A stretch of 64,000 nt of DNA. Origin: Lachnospiraceae bacterium. GTDB lineage: Bacteria; Bacillota; Clostridia; Lachnospirales; Lachnospiraceae. A model generated the notes under the pieces. It saw only the letters and a program-made list of their open reading frames with translations, ran no database searches and had not been told where the DNA came from. Below, piece after piece: positions 9,376 through 17,427 of the stretch (position 1 is the stretch's first letter; every line of letters starts with the position of its first letter). The stretch spans positions 18,347 through 82,346 of the forward strand of contig JAISUG010000010.1 of assembly GCA_031272185.1 (NCBI GenBank), written 5' to 3'. The position numbers were made by a program, and so were the translations under genes.

Positions 9376-9752
9376 GATATTTACTGGATACGCACGTCGC
9401 CCTGCGGATACTAAGGGACGAGCCAATTTCAAGCAAAGCGAAGGCAATCATAGACGATGTTACGACGGAGATATTCGTTAGTATCGCGTCAGCGTGGGAA
9501 CTTGCAATCAAAGTCGGTCTTGGAAAGCTCAAGTATTACGGCGGGGTAAGGGCGTTCCTCGACGACATAAAGCTAAACGACTTTACTTTGCTTGGAGTTG
9601 AAGAAGCGCATATTGAACAAGTACAGGCGCTTGAATATCATCACCGCGACCCGTTCGACCGTCTGCTCATAGCAACGGCGATAGCAGAGGACATGATTTT
9701 CTTGTCCGCAGATGAAAATGTTCCGAAGTACGATGTAAACTGGCTGTGGTAA
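9372..9752 (+). CDS. PIN-domain (VapC-like) toxin
   Basis: 126 residues, starting on ATG 9372 within the antitoxin stop. Seen: PIN acidic residues at D6 (LLDTH), E43 (AWELAIK), D93/D96 (HRDPFDRLL) and D114 (SADENV), the expected order for a Mg2+-dependent ribonuclease. The WELAIKVGLGKL block is typical of the PIN subgroup often annotated as type II toxin VapC. Known: VapC-type toxins cut tRNA or rRNA when freed from the antitoxin. The target here cannot be predicted. The pair sits between the tubulin-like operon and hisB, convergent with hisB. All catalytic positions are present, so it looks functional. Confidence 0.88.
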   Translation: MRYLLDTHVALRILRDEPISSKAKAIIDDVTTEIFVSIASAWELAIKVGLGKLKYYGGVRAFLDDIKLNDFTLLGVEEAHIEQVQALEYHHRDPFDRLLIATAIAEDMIFLSADENVPKYDVNWLW

Positions 9753-9777
9753 GCTCCAATAGCGCACAGAGGTGAGC

Positions 9778-10368
9778 TCACAGCGCCCCCTTAGTCGACC
9801 ACACCCCGCCCCCCAGGCGCTCCTCGTAGCGGGTGGCCTCGCACATGGCCTTTGCGAATGCCTTGAAGCAGCTTTCGGCGATGTGGTGGTTGTTCTCGCC
9901 GCTTAGCTGTTTGAGGTGAATGTTCAGCATCCCCGCATAGGAGACAGCGTAGAAAAACTCCCGCACCATCTCCGACGCCATGTCGCCAATGCGCGTATCC
10001 GAAAATGTCACGTCGAATGCCAGGTACGGCCTGCCCGACAGGTCGATGGCGCACAGCGCCAGGGCATCGTCCATGGGGAGGATGCAGCTTGCGAACCGGC
10101 GGATGGACTTTTTGTCGCCCAGCGCCTTGCGGATGGCCTCACCCAGCACGATCCCGCAGTCCTCAACAGTGTGGTGGGAATCCACCTGCAGGTCCCCCTT
10201 GCACGTGAAATCCACGTCGAAGAGCCCATGGCGCGCGAACCCATCTATCATGTGGTCAAAAAAACCCACCCCCGTCTCGCAGTGGCATTGCCCCGCACCA
10301 TCCAGGTTAAGAGTCAACTTTATATCTGTTTCCTTCGTCACACGCTCCACTGTAGCTATCCTGTCCAT
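9778..10368 (-). CDS. hisB: Imidazoleglycerol-phosphate dehydratase
   Basis: 196 residues from ATG 10368, with AAAGGGG 5 nt upstream; an in-frame ATG at 10395 has no better signal. Seen: the two metal-binding patches DSHHTVED and ENNHHIAE, and the FFDHM segment near the N-terminus. It is monofunctional, lacking the histidinol-phosphatase domain of enterobacterial HisB. It converts imidazole glycerol phosphate to imidazole acetol phosphate in histidine synthesis. hisH and hisF lie 21-23 kb away and a HisC-like aminotransferase at 40.4 kb, so the pathway is not in one operon here. The 5' leader contains the 72-bp repeat array at 10462-10749. Confidence 0.97.
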   Translation of the reverse strand: MDRIATVERVTKETDIKLTLNLDGAGQCHCETGVGFFDHMIDGFARHGLFDVDFTCKGDLQVDSHHTVEDCGIVLGEAIRKALGDKKSIRRFASCILPMDDALALCAIDLSGRPYLAFDVTFSDTRIGDMASEMVREFFYAVSYAGMLNIHLKQLSGENNHHIAESCFKAFAKAMCEATRYEERLGGGVWSTKGAL

Positions 10369-10446
10369 GTGTCCCCTTTCGCCGCGCCTACGCACTGTTT
10401 TCTATCACCATACATGTCGATTTCATGCCGACAAGCACATATTGAC

Positions 10447-10749
10447 CCACCAACCAACAATGCGCATCCGACATTAGCCTCTGATCTGCGCAAGGCAAAG
10501 CTGCAGCCGGCGATACTCCCGCCTGGTATCCATGCGCGTCTGACATTAGCCTCTGCTTTGCGCAAGGCAAAGCTGCAGCCGACGATACTCCCGCCTGGTA
10601 TCAATGCACGTCTTGCATTAGCCTCTGATCTGCGCAAGGCAAAGCTGCAGCCGACGATACTCCCACCTGGTATCCATGCGCGTCTGACACTAGCCTCTGC
10701 TTTGCGCAAGGTTCAGCCAGCGCAACAATACCCGCAAGCAGAAATGGCA
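10447..10749 (+). repeat. Dispersed repeat copy B expanded into a 72-bp tandem array
   Basis: The dispersed element (10447-10516) grades into a tandem array with exact 72-nt spacing: units begin at 10462, 10534, 10606 and 10678. Each unit contains ATTAGCCTCTG, TGCGCAAGG, CTGCAGCC and GATACTCCC; the last unit diverges after ~30 nt. This fills most of the hisB-DUF4349 gap (10369-10814); no gene is seen in it. The strand is arbitrary. Confidence 0.85.
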
Positions 10750-10814
10750 CCGCTCGCAGGTATAGTATACACCACACTATGAAAATAAGTAAATACAAAT
10801 TTACAAAAATAGGT

Positions 10815-12110
10815 TTATTTGTTTTCCGCCTGGTTCTGGCCGCCTGCCTGGTTTTGGCCGTCCGCCTGGTTTTGGCTATACATTGGATCCGTCCATGTGC
10901 CTTCGCCCTTCGGCGCCGCCTGGCCTTTGCGCCCCCTGCGCCCCTTGCCGGTGAAGAACCCCCCGATCCCCCCCAGGAGTTTGACGATCACGAACACCAG
11001 GATGGCCAGCACCGCCAATGCCGGGATGTGGGTCACGATGAACACCATCAGATCCGTGAAAAAGTCCGCCACCCCCGCCGCATTGGACCGGAATCCCCTT
11101 GCGATGCGGCTGCCCAGTGTTTCCGCGGCTTCCGGCGTGTAGAGGCGCACCTCCTGGATGGACAGGTACACCGTGGAGTACGACACCTGGTTGTCGTAGA
11201 GGCGCAGGCGGCTGTTGTGGTTTTGCAGCTCGAAACGGATCTCCGAAAGCCGCTGCTCCAGTGCGATGATGGACTCGATGCTCTCCGCCTTCGCCAGCAG
11301 CTCCCACAGCCGTTCCTGCTCGATGTCCAATGTCTTGATCCGGTCTTCTGTTTCCGTGTACTGCAGCGTGATGTCCCTGGTGCTCTCGTTCTTGTAAAGC
11401 ACGTTGCCGATCTCGCCCGTCATGCCCATGAACTCGGGCAGCGACCCCTGGGGGACCCGCACCGTCATGTCGGCGTAGCGCAGACCGCCCGCATTGTTCA
11501 ATGAGTTGCCGCTGATTCCCGAAGACTCGATATACCCGCCCAGTTGCTTCACCATGGCGTTGATGCGCTCGATGGCCGCATCCATCGCCGTGGTTTCCAG
11601 TGTCATGTTGACTTCGGTGATCAGTTTGCGCCCCGCCAGGGGGTCTGCGGCCTCGCCACCGGACTCTTCCTGGTCGTCCCCAGTCGCATCGTAACCTCCA
11701 TCGGTCGATGCGGCCTTCATAGACAGGTTTGTCTCCGTGCCGTAATACACATCCCCCGTAGCGCTCCCCGCACCGCCCACGGCGACGCTGTCATAGGCCA
11801 CTGCTGCCGGTGCCGGGACCTCGGCCATCTCATATGACACGCCGCCGTCCGCATACATGGCAGCGGCGGTTCCTGCCACCGACCTGCCGGTGGTTTGGGT
11901 GCTTTTGGAGCCGCCGGCCGCACACCCTGCCAATGCGGCAACGCACAGAATCACCGTCAGCACACCCGCCAGTGCAGCCGCCAACCCGGACTTCGCCGTC
12001 TTCTTCGTCGTCGTCTTCGTCATCGTTTCCGTTTTCATTTTCATTTTCATTTCCATTTTCATTCTCGCTTTCATGTTCATTTCCGTCTTTGCACTCATCC
12101 ACGAATCCAT
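10815..12110 (-). CDS. DUF4349-domain lipoprotein
   Basis: 431 residues if read from ATG 12110; the true start is uncertain because no strong ribosome site is seen and several later in-frame ATGs exist. Seen: a Lys/Met/Thr-rich lead (residues ~10-40) from a GAAATG-type repeat, a hydrophobic stretch ending in the lipobox LAGC (~60-63), a Gly/Ala/Thr-rich linker, and the DUF4349 core with a long coiled coil (DRIKTLDIEQERLWELL). A TM helix follows at ~355-375, then a short tail ending in a six-residue repeat (QNQADG, QNQAGG, QNQA). Known: DUF4349 proteins are surface lipoproteins of unknown function in Gram-positives. Inferred: anchored by lipid and helix at the membrane. The repeated N- and C-terminal ends belong to the tandem-duplication pattern of this window. 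Confidence 0.85.
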   Translation of the reverse strand: MDSWMSAKTEMNMKARMKMEMKMKMKTETMTKTTTKKTAKSGLAAALAGVLTVILCVAALAGCAAGGSKSTQTTGRSVAGTAAAMYADGGVSYEMAEVPAPAAVAYDSVAVGGAGSATGDVYYGTETNLSMKAASTDGGYDATGDDQEESGGEAADPLAGRKLITEVNMTLETTAMDAAIERINAMVKQLGGYIESSGISGNSLNNAGGLRYADMTVRVPQGSLPEFMGMTGEIGNVLYKNESTRDITLQYTETEDRIKTLDIEQERLWELLAKAESIESIIALEQRLSEIRFELQNHNSRLRLYDNQVSYSTVYLSIQEVRLYTPEAAETLGSRIARGFRSNAAGVADFFTDLMVFIVTHIPALAVLAILVFVIVKLLGGIGGFFTGKGRRGRKGQAAPKGEGTWTDPMYSQNQADGQNQAGGQNQAENK

Positions 12111-12144
12111 TTGCTATACCCATCTTCTAAACCCATTCCCTAAA

Positions 12145-12274
12145 CCCATCCTCTATGCCCATCCTCTATGCCCATCCTCTATGCCCATCCTCTATGCCCA
12201 TCCTCTATACCCATCCTCTACACCCATCCTCTATGCCCATCCTCTATACCCATCCTCTATACCCATCCTCTGCA
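12145..12274 (-). repeat. 13-bp tandem array, about ten units
   Basis: Ten head-to-tail units of CCCATCCTCTATG (plus-strand reading) with a few substitutions, and degenerate units on each side. On the minus strand each unit reads as an AGAGGATG-containing block, so a ribosome-site-like GAGG next to ATG is repeated immediately upstream of the DUF4349 gene. The unit is not a multiple of three. The remainder of the 12111-12652 gap holds the response-regulator promoter, two palindromes and no gene. Confidence 0.9.
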
Positions 12275-12432
12275 CTCATCCCCTCTGCTGAATCATATCG
12301 GTCTTATCAATATAAACCCTCTTGAAGCGAAATATATTACAGGCAGGGAAAAAATAATGCATCGCACGTCTGCGTACGGCCTTTGCGTGCAAGCACGCAA
12401 ACGCACGGCCTATCGACCCTGGTATCATACAA

Positions 12433-12506
12433 AATGTGTCACAAAACCGACACATTATGTCACATCCCCATTTCCCATTGAAAAATCCACCGCCCGATAC
12501 TATAAT
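12433..12506 (+). promoter_or_regulatory. Promoter and upstream palindrome of the two-component system
   Basis: -35 TTGAAA (12478-12483), 17-nt spacer, -10 TATAAT (12501-12506). Upstream lies a perfect 8-bp inverted repeat, AATGTGTC (12433-12440) and GACACATT (12449-12456). A further palindrome, TTTGCGTGC/GCACGCAAA, is at 12382-12401. These could be binding sites for the encoded regulator; that is inference. Confidence 0.65.
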
Positions 12507-12652
12507 TATATCATAGCAGCTTGCGGACGTACATAGCCACAAGTACGGACGTGTATAGCCACAAAAATGGCAAACCTGCATCGACCGCAAATGCCGAGGG
12601 CGCGCAAGGTGCGCAAAGCGCACCCCCACGCCCCAGAAAGGACCACTGCGCC

Positions 12653-13348
12653 ATGCTAGCATCCAAAATCCTCATCTGCGACGACCAGCAGATGATCCAC
12701 GAGACATTGTCGGAATATATAGAAGCGGAGGGCTTCACCTGCATCTCCGCATACGACGGTGAGGAAGCGATGCGCAAATTCGCCTCCGAAAAGCCCGATT
12801 TGCTGGTGCTGGACCTGATGATGCCGAAAAAAAACGGCATCGACGTCTGCCGGGAGATCCGTGCCACCAGCCGCGTGCCCATTATCATGCTCACAGCCAA
12901 AGGTGAGGAGATCGACCGTATCCTGGGGCTGGAGCTGGGCGCCGACGACTATATCGTGAAACCCTTTTCCCCCCGGGAAGTCACGGCGCGCATCAAGGCG
13001 GTCCTGCGTCGAACCACCCAGGCGGCCGAGGGCGGCGAAGACCCCAAACAAGTGCTGCGCTTCCCGGGCCTTTCCATAGACCTCAGCCGCTACGAGGTGC
13101 GGGTGGACGAGACGCCCATCCAGTTCACCCCCAAGGAAGTGGAGCTCCTCCATAAGCTCTGCTCCTCCCCCGGCCGGGTCTTCACCCGGGAGCAGCTGCT
13201 CAACGACGTCTGGGGCTATGACTACTATGGCGACACCCGGGTAGTGGACACCCAGATCAAGCGCCTGCGCCAGAAGCTCCCCGAGAACCCCCGCTGGGGC
13301 ATCCGCAGCATCTACGGCGTGGGGTATAAATTCGAAACAGTCCAGTGA
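12653..13348 (+). CDS. OmpR/PhoB-family response regulator
   Basis: 231 residues from ATG 12653, with AGAAAGGA 11 nt upstream. Seen: an N-terminal receiver domain with the acidic pair (CDDQ), the phospho-acceptor Asp in LLVLDLMMP, Thr in MLTAKG and Lys in IVKPFSP. A C-terminal winged-helix DNA-binding domain carries FTPKEVELL and RVVDTQIKRLRQKL. It is followed by a sensor kinase 110 nt downstream. Known: such regulators bind direct repeats near promoters when phosphorylated. The regulon is not visible; the palindromes upstream of its own promoter suggest autoregulation. Confidence 0.96.
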   Translation: MLASKILICDDQQMIHETLSEYIEAEGFTCISAYDGEEAMRKFASEKPDLLVLDLMMPKKNGIDVCREIRATSRVPIIMLTAKGEEIDRILGLELGADDYIVKPFSPREVTARIKAVLRRTTQAAEGGEDPKQVLRFPGLSIDLSRYEVRVDETPIQFTPKEVELLHKLCSSPGRVFTREQLLNDVWGYDYYGDTRVVDTQIKRLRQKLPENPRWGIRSIYGVGYKFETVQ

Positions 13349-13458
13349 CTTCACCGGGCCCAACCAAGCTTCATCATGTCGTCATGCGATGGTTCGGCAT
13401 CATGTCGCCATGGCAGCGGGCAGGCTGTCAATACCAACTAGGCTTACAGAGGTTCCCC

Positions 13459-14910
13459 ATGAGAAAAAGTGTACTTCTGCGGAAGATCGTGCTGCTGCTT
13501 TTGTCGGCGGTGCTCCTCTCCGGCATACTCTCTTCCGTCATCTATATCGCCGTGACCCGCCGCTCCTACGTGGAGATGCGGACCAAAGAGCTCATGCCCA
13601 TCGCCCGCACCATCTCCGAGATGCTGGGCAGCGCCCAGGAGCAGGGCGGGTTCAACCGCGGCGTCTGGGTGCTCTTCGACCGTGACAACACCAACTTCCT
13701 CGGCGCCTCGCTGCATATCTACGACCAGGACGGGCTGTCCCAGATGAGCCAGCCCGACACCCCCCGCCCACCGGGCGCGGCCAGGCGCGGCCAGGTTTAC
13801 CGCATGAGCGAGGAAGAGGACTACACCCTTGTGTCGTCCGACCTGAAAACTGTGCTGGCCGGTGCGGAAGCCTCCGCCATCCGCCAGTCCGAAAGCGGCG
13901 AACAATACCTGGTGGTGGGCGTGCCCATCCAAAGCGGCGGGGCCATCACCGGTGCGGTGATGTTCACGAAATCCGTCAGCGAGCTGGATGCCGCCATGCG
14001 GGGCCTCAACCGCACCCTCATCATCAGTACGTTCGCCGCATTCCTCATCATGCTCATCCCCGCTTACCTCTTCGCCAAGCGCCTGGTGGTGCCCATCCGC
14101 CAGATGCGCGACGTGGCCATCGCCATGGGCAAAGGGGACTTCACGGTGCGAGCGGACGAGGGGCAGAAAGGCGAGATCGGGGAACTGGCGGCATCCATGA
14201 ACCATTTCGCCCTGGAATCCGGGCAACTGGAACAGACCAGGCGGGACTATGTGGCCAATGTCTCCCACGAGCTGCGCACACCCATCGCCTCCATCCGCGC
14301 CATGGGTGAGACCCTGCGGGACGGCATGGCGAAAACCCAGGAAAAGAGAGACAGGTTTTACCAAAACATCGTCCGGGAGTCCATGCGCCTTTCCAGGCTG
14401 GTGGACGATTTGCTGGAACTCTCCCGCCTCCAGGCAGGGCGGGTGGCCATGCAGAAATCCCATTTTGATTTGAGGGAAGTGTTCCAGAATATATTGGACG
14501 TGTACAGCCATGTGGCGGAGGATGCCCAGGTGGCGCTGGTGGTAGATGTGGACATGCAGGCCCCCATCGGCGCATACTCGAACCCAGACCGGGTGGAGCA
14601 GGCCCTCGTCATACTCATGGACAATGCCGTCAAGCACTCGCATACGGGCGGGCGCATAGACATCGGCCTTTGCATCAATGATGGCCACCTGGAGATCAGC
14701 GTGGAAAACACCGGCGACGACATCCCCCCCGAAGACCTGCCCTATATCTTCGACCGTTTCTACACCGTGGACAAATCCCACTCCGGCGGCGGCACAGGCC
14801 TGGGGCTCTCCATAGCCAGCGAAGTCATGAAAGGGCTGGGCGAGCGGATCTGGGCGCAGAGCGGCCAAGGCCACACGCGCTTCACTTTCACCGTGGCGCA
14901 GGCGGGGTGA
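13459..14910 (+). CDS. Sensor histidine kinase (HAMP-HisKA-HATPase)
   Basis: 483 residues from ATG 13459, with AGAGG 6 nt upstream. Seen in order: TM1 (~7-28), an extracytoplasmic region of ~160 residues, TM2 (~195-215), a HAMP domain (KRLVVPIRQMRD), the HisKA phospho-acceptor in VSHELRTP, an N-box LMDNAVKHS, and G-boxes ending in GGGTGLGLSIA. All catalytic motifs are intact. It pairs with the upstream OmpR-type regulator. The sensor region resembles no input domain I can name, so the stimulus is unknown. Confidence 0.95.
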   Translation: MRKSVLLRKIVLLLLSAVLLSGILSSVIYIAVTRRSYVEMRTKELMPIARTISEMLGSAQEQGGFNRGVWVLFDRDNTNFLGASLHIYDQDGLSQMSQPDTPRPPGAARRGQVYRMSEEEDYTLVSSDLKTVLAGAEASAIRQSESGEQYLVVGVPIQSGGAITGAVMFTKSVSELDAAMRGLNRTLIISTFAAFLIMLIPAYLFAKRLVVPIRQMRDVAIAMGKGDFTVRADEGQKGEIGELAASMNHFALESGQLEQTRRDYVANVSHELRTPIASIRAMGETLRDGMAKTQEKRDRFYQNIVRESMRLSRLVDDLLELSRLQAGRVAMQKSHFDLREVFQNILDVYSHVAEDAQVALVVDVDMQAPIGAYSNPDRVEQALVILMDNAVKHSHTGGRIDIGLCINDGHLEISVENTGDDIPPEDLPYIFDRFYTVDKSHSGGGTGLGLSIASEVMKGLGERIWAQSGQGHTRFTFTVAQAG

Positions 14911-14990
14911 GACGGCGCGCTCCCCCGCACACCCCATATGTGCACAGACACATGCACACCTGTCCAGTCCAAACTTTCCCGCATACGCAC

Positions 14991-15019
14991 TTGCAAGGTG
15001 ATTGCCTGCATGTTACAAT
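14991..15019 (+). promoter_or_regulatory. Promoter of the AAA-like/PD-(D/E)XK gene
   Basis: -35 TTGCAA (14991-14996), 17-nt spacer, -10 TACAAT (15014-15019). It lies 49 nt before the start codon of the following gene. Confidence 0.55.
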
Positions 15020-15067
15020 GTGGGTATCCGGACGCATATGAACCGTTTCCGGCAAGGGGGTGGATGA

Positions 15068-16774
15068 ATGGTCCCAGGCGAGAGCAAGAAAATGATCGAT
15101 GACGGGAACCCGGATTTCCGATCCATCGTTACGGGCAATGGTTTGTACATCGACAAGACCCGGTACATCGAGGTGCTGGAGGGCATAGGGAAGTTCCACC
15201 TGGTGCTGCGGCCGAAGCGGTTCGGGAAGTCGCTGTTTACCAGCATGCTGAAATACTACTACGACGTCGCCTACAAAGACGAGTTCGATGCGCTCTTCGG
15301 GGGGCTTTACATCCATGAAAACAAGACCGCATTGGCGAACAGCTACAATGTCCTGAAGTTCGACTTCAGCGGGATCAACTCGGATTCGGACAAACTTGAA
15401 TACGACTTCACCGACAAGGTGAAGATGTACCTGAATGACACCATCGACAGGAAAAAGCTCGGGTTCCAACTGGAAGAAAGCAGTGCACCGGCGGCAAACC
15501 TGATGTTGCGGGATTTCCTGAGAAAATACAGGAACGTGACCGATGCGAAACTGTACCTGCTGGTGGACGAGTATGACAACTTCGCCAATGCCGTGTTGGG
15601 GAAGGATTTCGACTACTTTAGGGACATCACCAGCAAATCCGGGTTCGTCCGTTCATTCTACGAGGTGTTCAAGGAGTTTTCCGGCGACGTGGTGGAGCGT
15701 GTCTACATCACGGGGGTGACGCCCATCACCCTGGATGCGCTGGCCAGCGGGTTCAACTACGTCACCAACCGTTCATTGGATGCCAGGATCAGCGACATGA
15801 TCGGGTTCACCGAGCAAGAAGTCAGCGACATGGTGGACTACTATGGGTTGGACCCGGTACACAAGGAGGCACTGCGGGAGTATTACGATGGGTATCTGTT
15901 CAGCGACGAAAGCGAAGACGGAAGCAGGATCTACAATTCCACACTGGTGTTTTACTATCTGGCAAAGTTGATCGGGGTGGGGAAGGCCCCCAAAAACCTC
16001 ATTGATGCCAGGGTGCAGTCTGACCCCGGGATGGTGCGGAACCTAATCGACCTGTACCAGGACACGGAGACAAAACTGAGCATCATGGAAACCATCCAAA
16101 GGCAGGAGGAGCTGCCGGCAATGATCGCCCTGAAGTTCGAGCAGGGGCGTTTCATGGAGTCACAGGATGACCTGATCTCCATGATGTATTATCTAGGGTT
16201 CCTGACCATCAGGGAAAACCAGACCCATCAGTCGATGCTGGGCATCCCCAACCGGACCATCGAGGCATTGTATTCGAACCTGTACTTAAGCTACGTGAAC
16301 AGACGGCTGATCCCCAGCCTATCGGATCTGAACGTGGCGGTGAATGCCATGCTCCAGCGGGGCGACTACGGGGTGTTCCTGAAGTACCTGGCAAAGAACC
16401 TCTCCCTGCTCTCGGACCACGACTTCGACCACATGAACGAGCAGGGGATCAAGAATTTCATCATCGCCTACCTGCGCCTCTACCAGGACATCCACCTGGA
16501 GACGGAGCTGGACGTGGGGGGGGGCAACCACATCGACGCCGCGATCCTGCCCGCGCCCCTGACCAAATTCGACCATTACTATGTCGTCGAGATGAAGTAC
16601 CTGAGCAAGGCGAAAGACACCCCCGCCGCCAGGGCCGCAAAGAGGGCGGAGGCCATGGGGCAGCTATCCCGCTACCGCGCCAGCGCCAAAGTCGCCGAGG
16701 TGGAGAAACACTTCCCCATCCACAAGCTCATCATCCTGGTGGTGAAAAACGAGGTGACTGCGGAGGAGGTGTGA
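15068..16774 (+). CDS. AAA-ATPase-like / PD-(D/E)XK nuclease-fold protein
   Basis: 568 residues from ATG 15068, with AAGGGGGTGGA upstream. Seen: an N-terminal segment with YIDKTRYI and LRPKRFGKSLF, the degenerate Walker-A region of the AAA_ATPase-like family, then LLVDEYDNF (Walker-B-like). A C-terminal nuclease-fold motif has D in DAAIL and VVEMKY as the E-x-K. Known: this family (often called DUF1703) is expanded in gut and rumen anaerobes and spirochaetes and is thought to behave like a mobile or conflict-related gene; its function is unproven. Its own promoter lies just upstream. The last 44 nt overlap the 3' end of the convergent trmL. It looks full length. Confidence 0.9.
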   Translation: MVPGESKKMIDDGNPDFRSIVTGNGLYIDKTRYIEVLEGIGKFHLVLRPKRFGKSLFTSMLKYYYDVAYKDEFDALFGGLYIHENKTALANSYNVLKFDFSGINSDSDKLEYDFTDKVKMYLNDTIDRKKLGFQLEESSAPAANLMLRDFLRKYRNVTDAKLYLLVDEYDNFANAVLGKDFDYFRDITSKSGFVRSFYEVFKEFSGDVVERVYITGVTPITLDALASGFNYVTNRSLDARISDMIGFTEQEVSDMVDYYGLDPVHKEALREYYDGYLFSDESEDGSRIYNSTLVFYYLAKLIGVGKAPKNLIDARVQSDPGMVRNLIDLYQDTETKLSIMETIQRQEELPAMIALKFEQGRFMESQDDLISMMYYLGFLTIRENQTHQSMLGIPNRTIEALYSNLYLSYVNRRLIPSLSDLNVAVNAMLQRGDYGVFLKYLAKNLSLLSDHDFDHMNEQGIKNFIIAYLRLYQDIHLETELDVGGGNHIDAAILPAPLTKFDHYYVVEMKYLSKAKDTPAARAAKRAEAMGQLSRYRASAKVAEVEKHFPIHKLIILVVKNEVTAEEV

Positions 16775-17276
16775 CGGGCTGGATGTTCCAGGACCTCCCC
16801 AGCTTTCCCCCCGCCTGCTTCATCCCCGGGAACCCCTGCTTCCGCAGGGCCTCGTACAGCACGATGGCGACAGCGTTGGACAGGTTCAGGGAACGGAACT
16901 CCCCCTGCATGGGGATCCGCACACAAGTGTCCGCATACCGCGCCAGGATTTCTTCCGGCAGGCCGGCGCTCTCCTTCCCGAACAGGAGGAAAGCGTCGGG
17001 CAGGTAGTCCACATCTGAATACACCCTCGCCGCTTTCGTGGTCGCGGGGTACAGCCTTGCGCCGGGATTGCGCCCCAGAAAATCCGCGAAGTCCGCATAC
17101 ACCGCCACATCCAGCGCATCCCAGTAGTCCAGCCCCGCCCTTGCCAGCGCTTTTTCGTTCAGGCGGAACCCCAAAGGCCCCACCAAGTGCAGCTTCGTCC
17201 CCGTCGCGACGCAGGTGCGCCCGATGTTCCCGGTGTTCGCCGGTATCTCCGGCTCCAGAAGCACGACGTGCAGCAT
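16731..17276 (-). CDS. trmL: tRNA (cytidine(34)-2'-O)-methyltransferase
   Basis: 181 residues from ATG 17276, with GGGAGGT upstream. Seen: the SPOUT/TrmH-class features PEIPANTGNIGR near the N-terminus, LFGKESAGLP, and the C-terminal knot motif LNLSNAVAIVLYEAL. It 2'-O-methylates the wobble base of tRNA-Leu isoacceptors using SAM. The last ~20 residues (Pro/Ser-rich) extend past the conserved core and lie within the 3' end of the convergent AAA-like gene, suggesting stop-codon drift into the neighbour. folC lies upstream on the same strand. Confidence 0.95.
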   Translation of the reverse strand: MLHVVLLEPEIPANTGNIGRTCVATGTKLHLVGPLGFRLNEKALARAGLDYWDALDVAVYADFADFLGRNPGARLYPATTKAARVYSDVDYLPDAFLLFGKESAGLPEEILARYADTCVRIPMQGEFRSLNLSNAVAIVLYEALRKQGFPGMKQAGGKLGRSWNIQPVTPPPQSPRFSPPG

Positions 17277-17427
17277 ACAGTACCTCCCGGCCATTCCCAT
17301 GATTGCGCTGTCGACAAGATACCACGCCCAGTGACGCCGCACACCCAAACACCCCCGGCCCGACTGCCATTCGCAGCCCGCCACGTCTTTGCTCGGGATG
17401 CCCCTTTGCCGCGGCCGCCACCGACTC

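Noticed and set aside
10462..10749. CRISPR-like array.
   Set aside because: Units are directly contiguous 72-bp repeats without unique spacers, and no cas genes are present. The same applies to the 17-bp array at 49551-49669 and the 13-bp array at 12145-12274.
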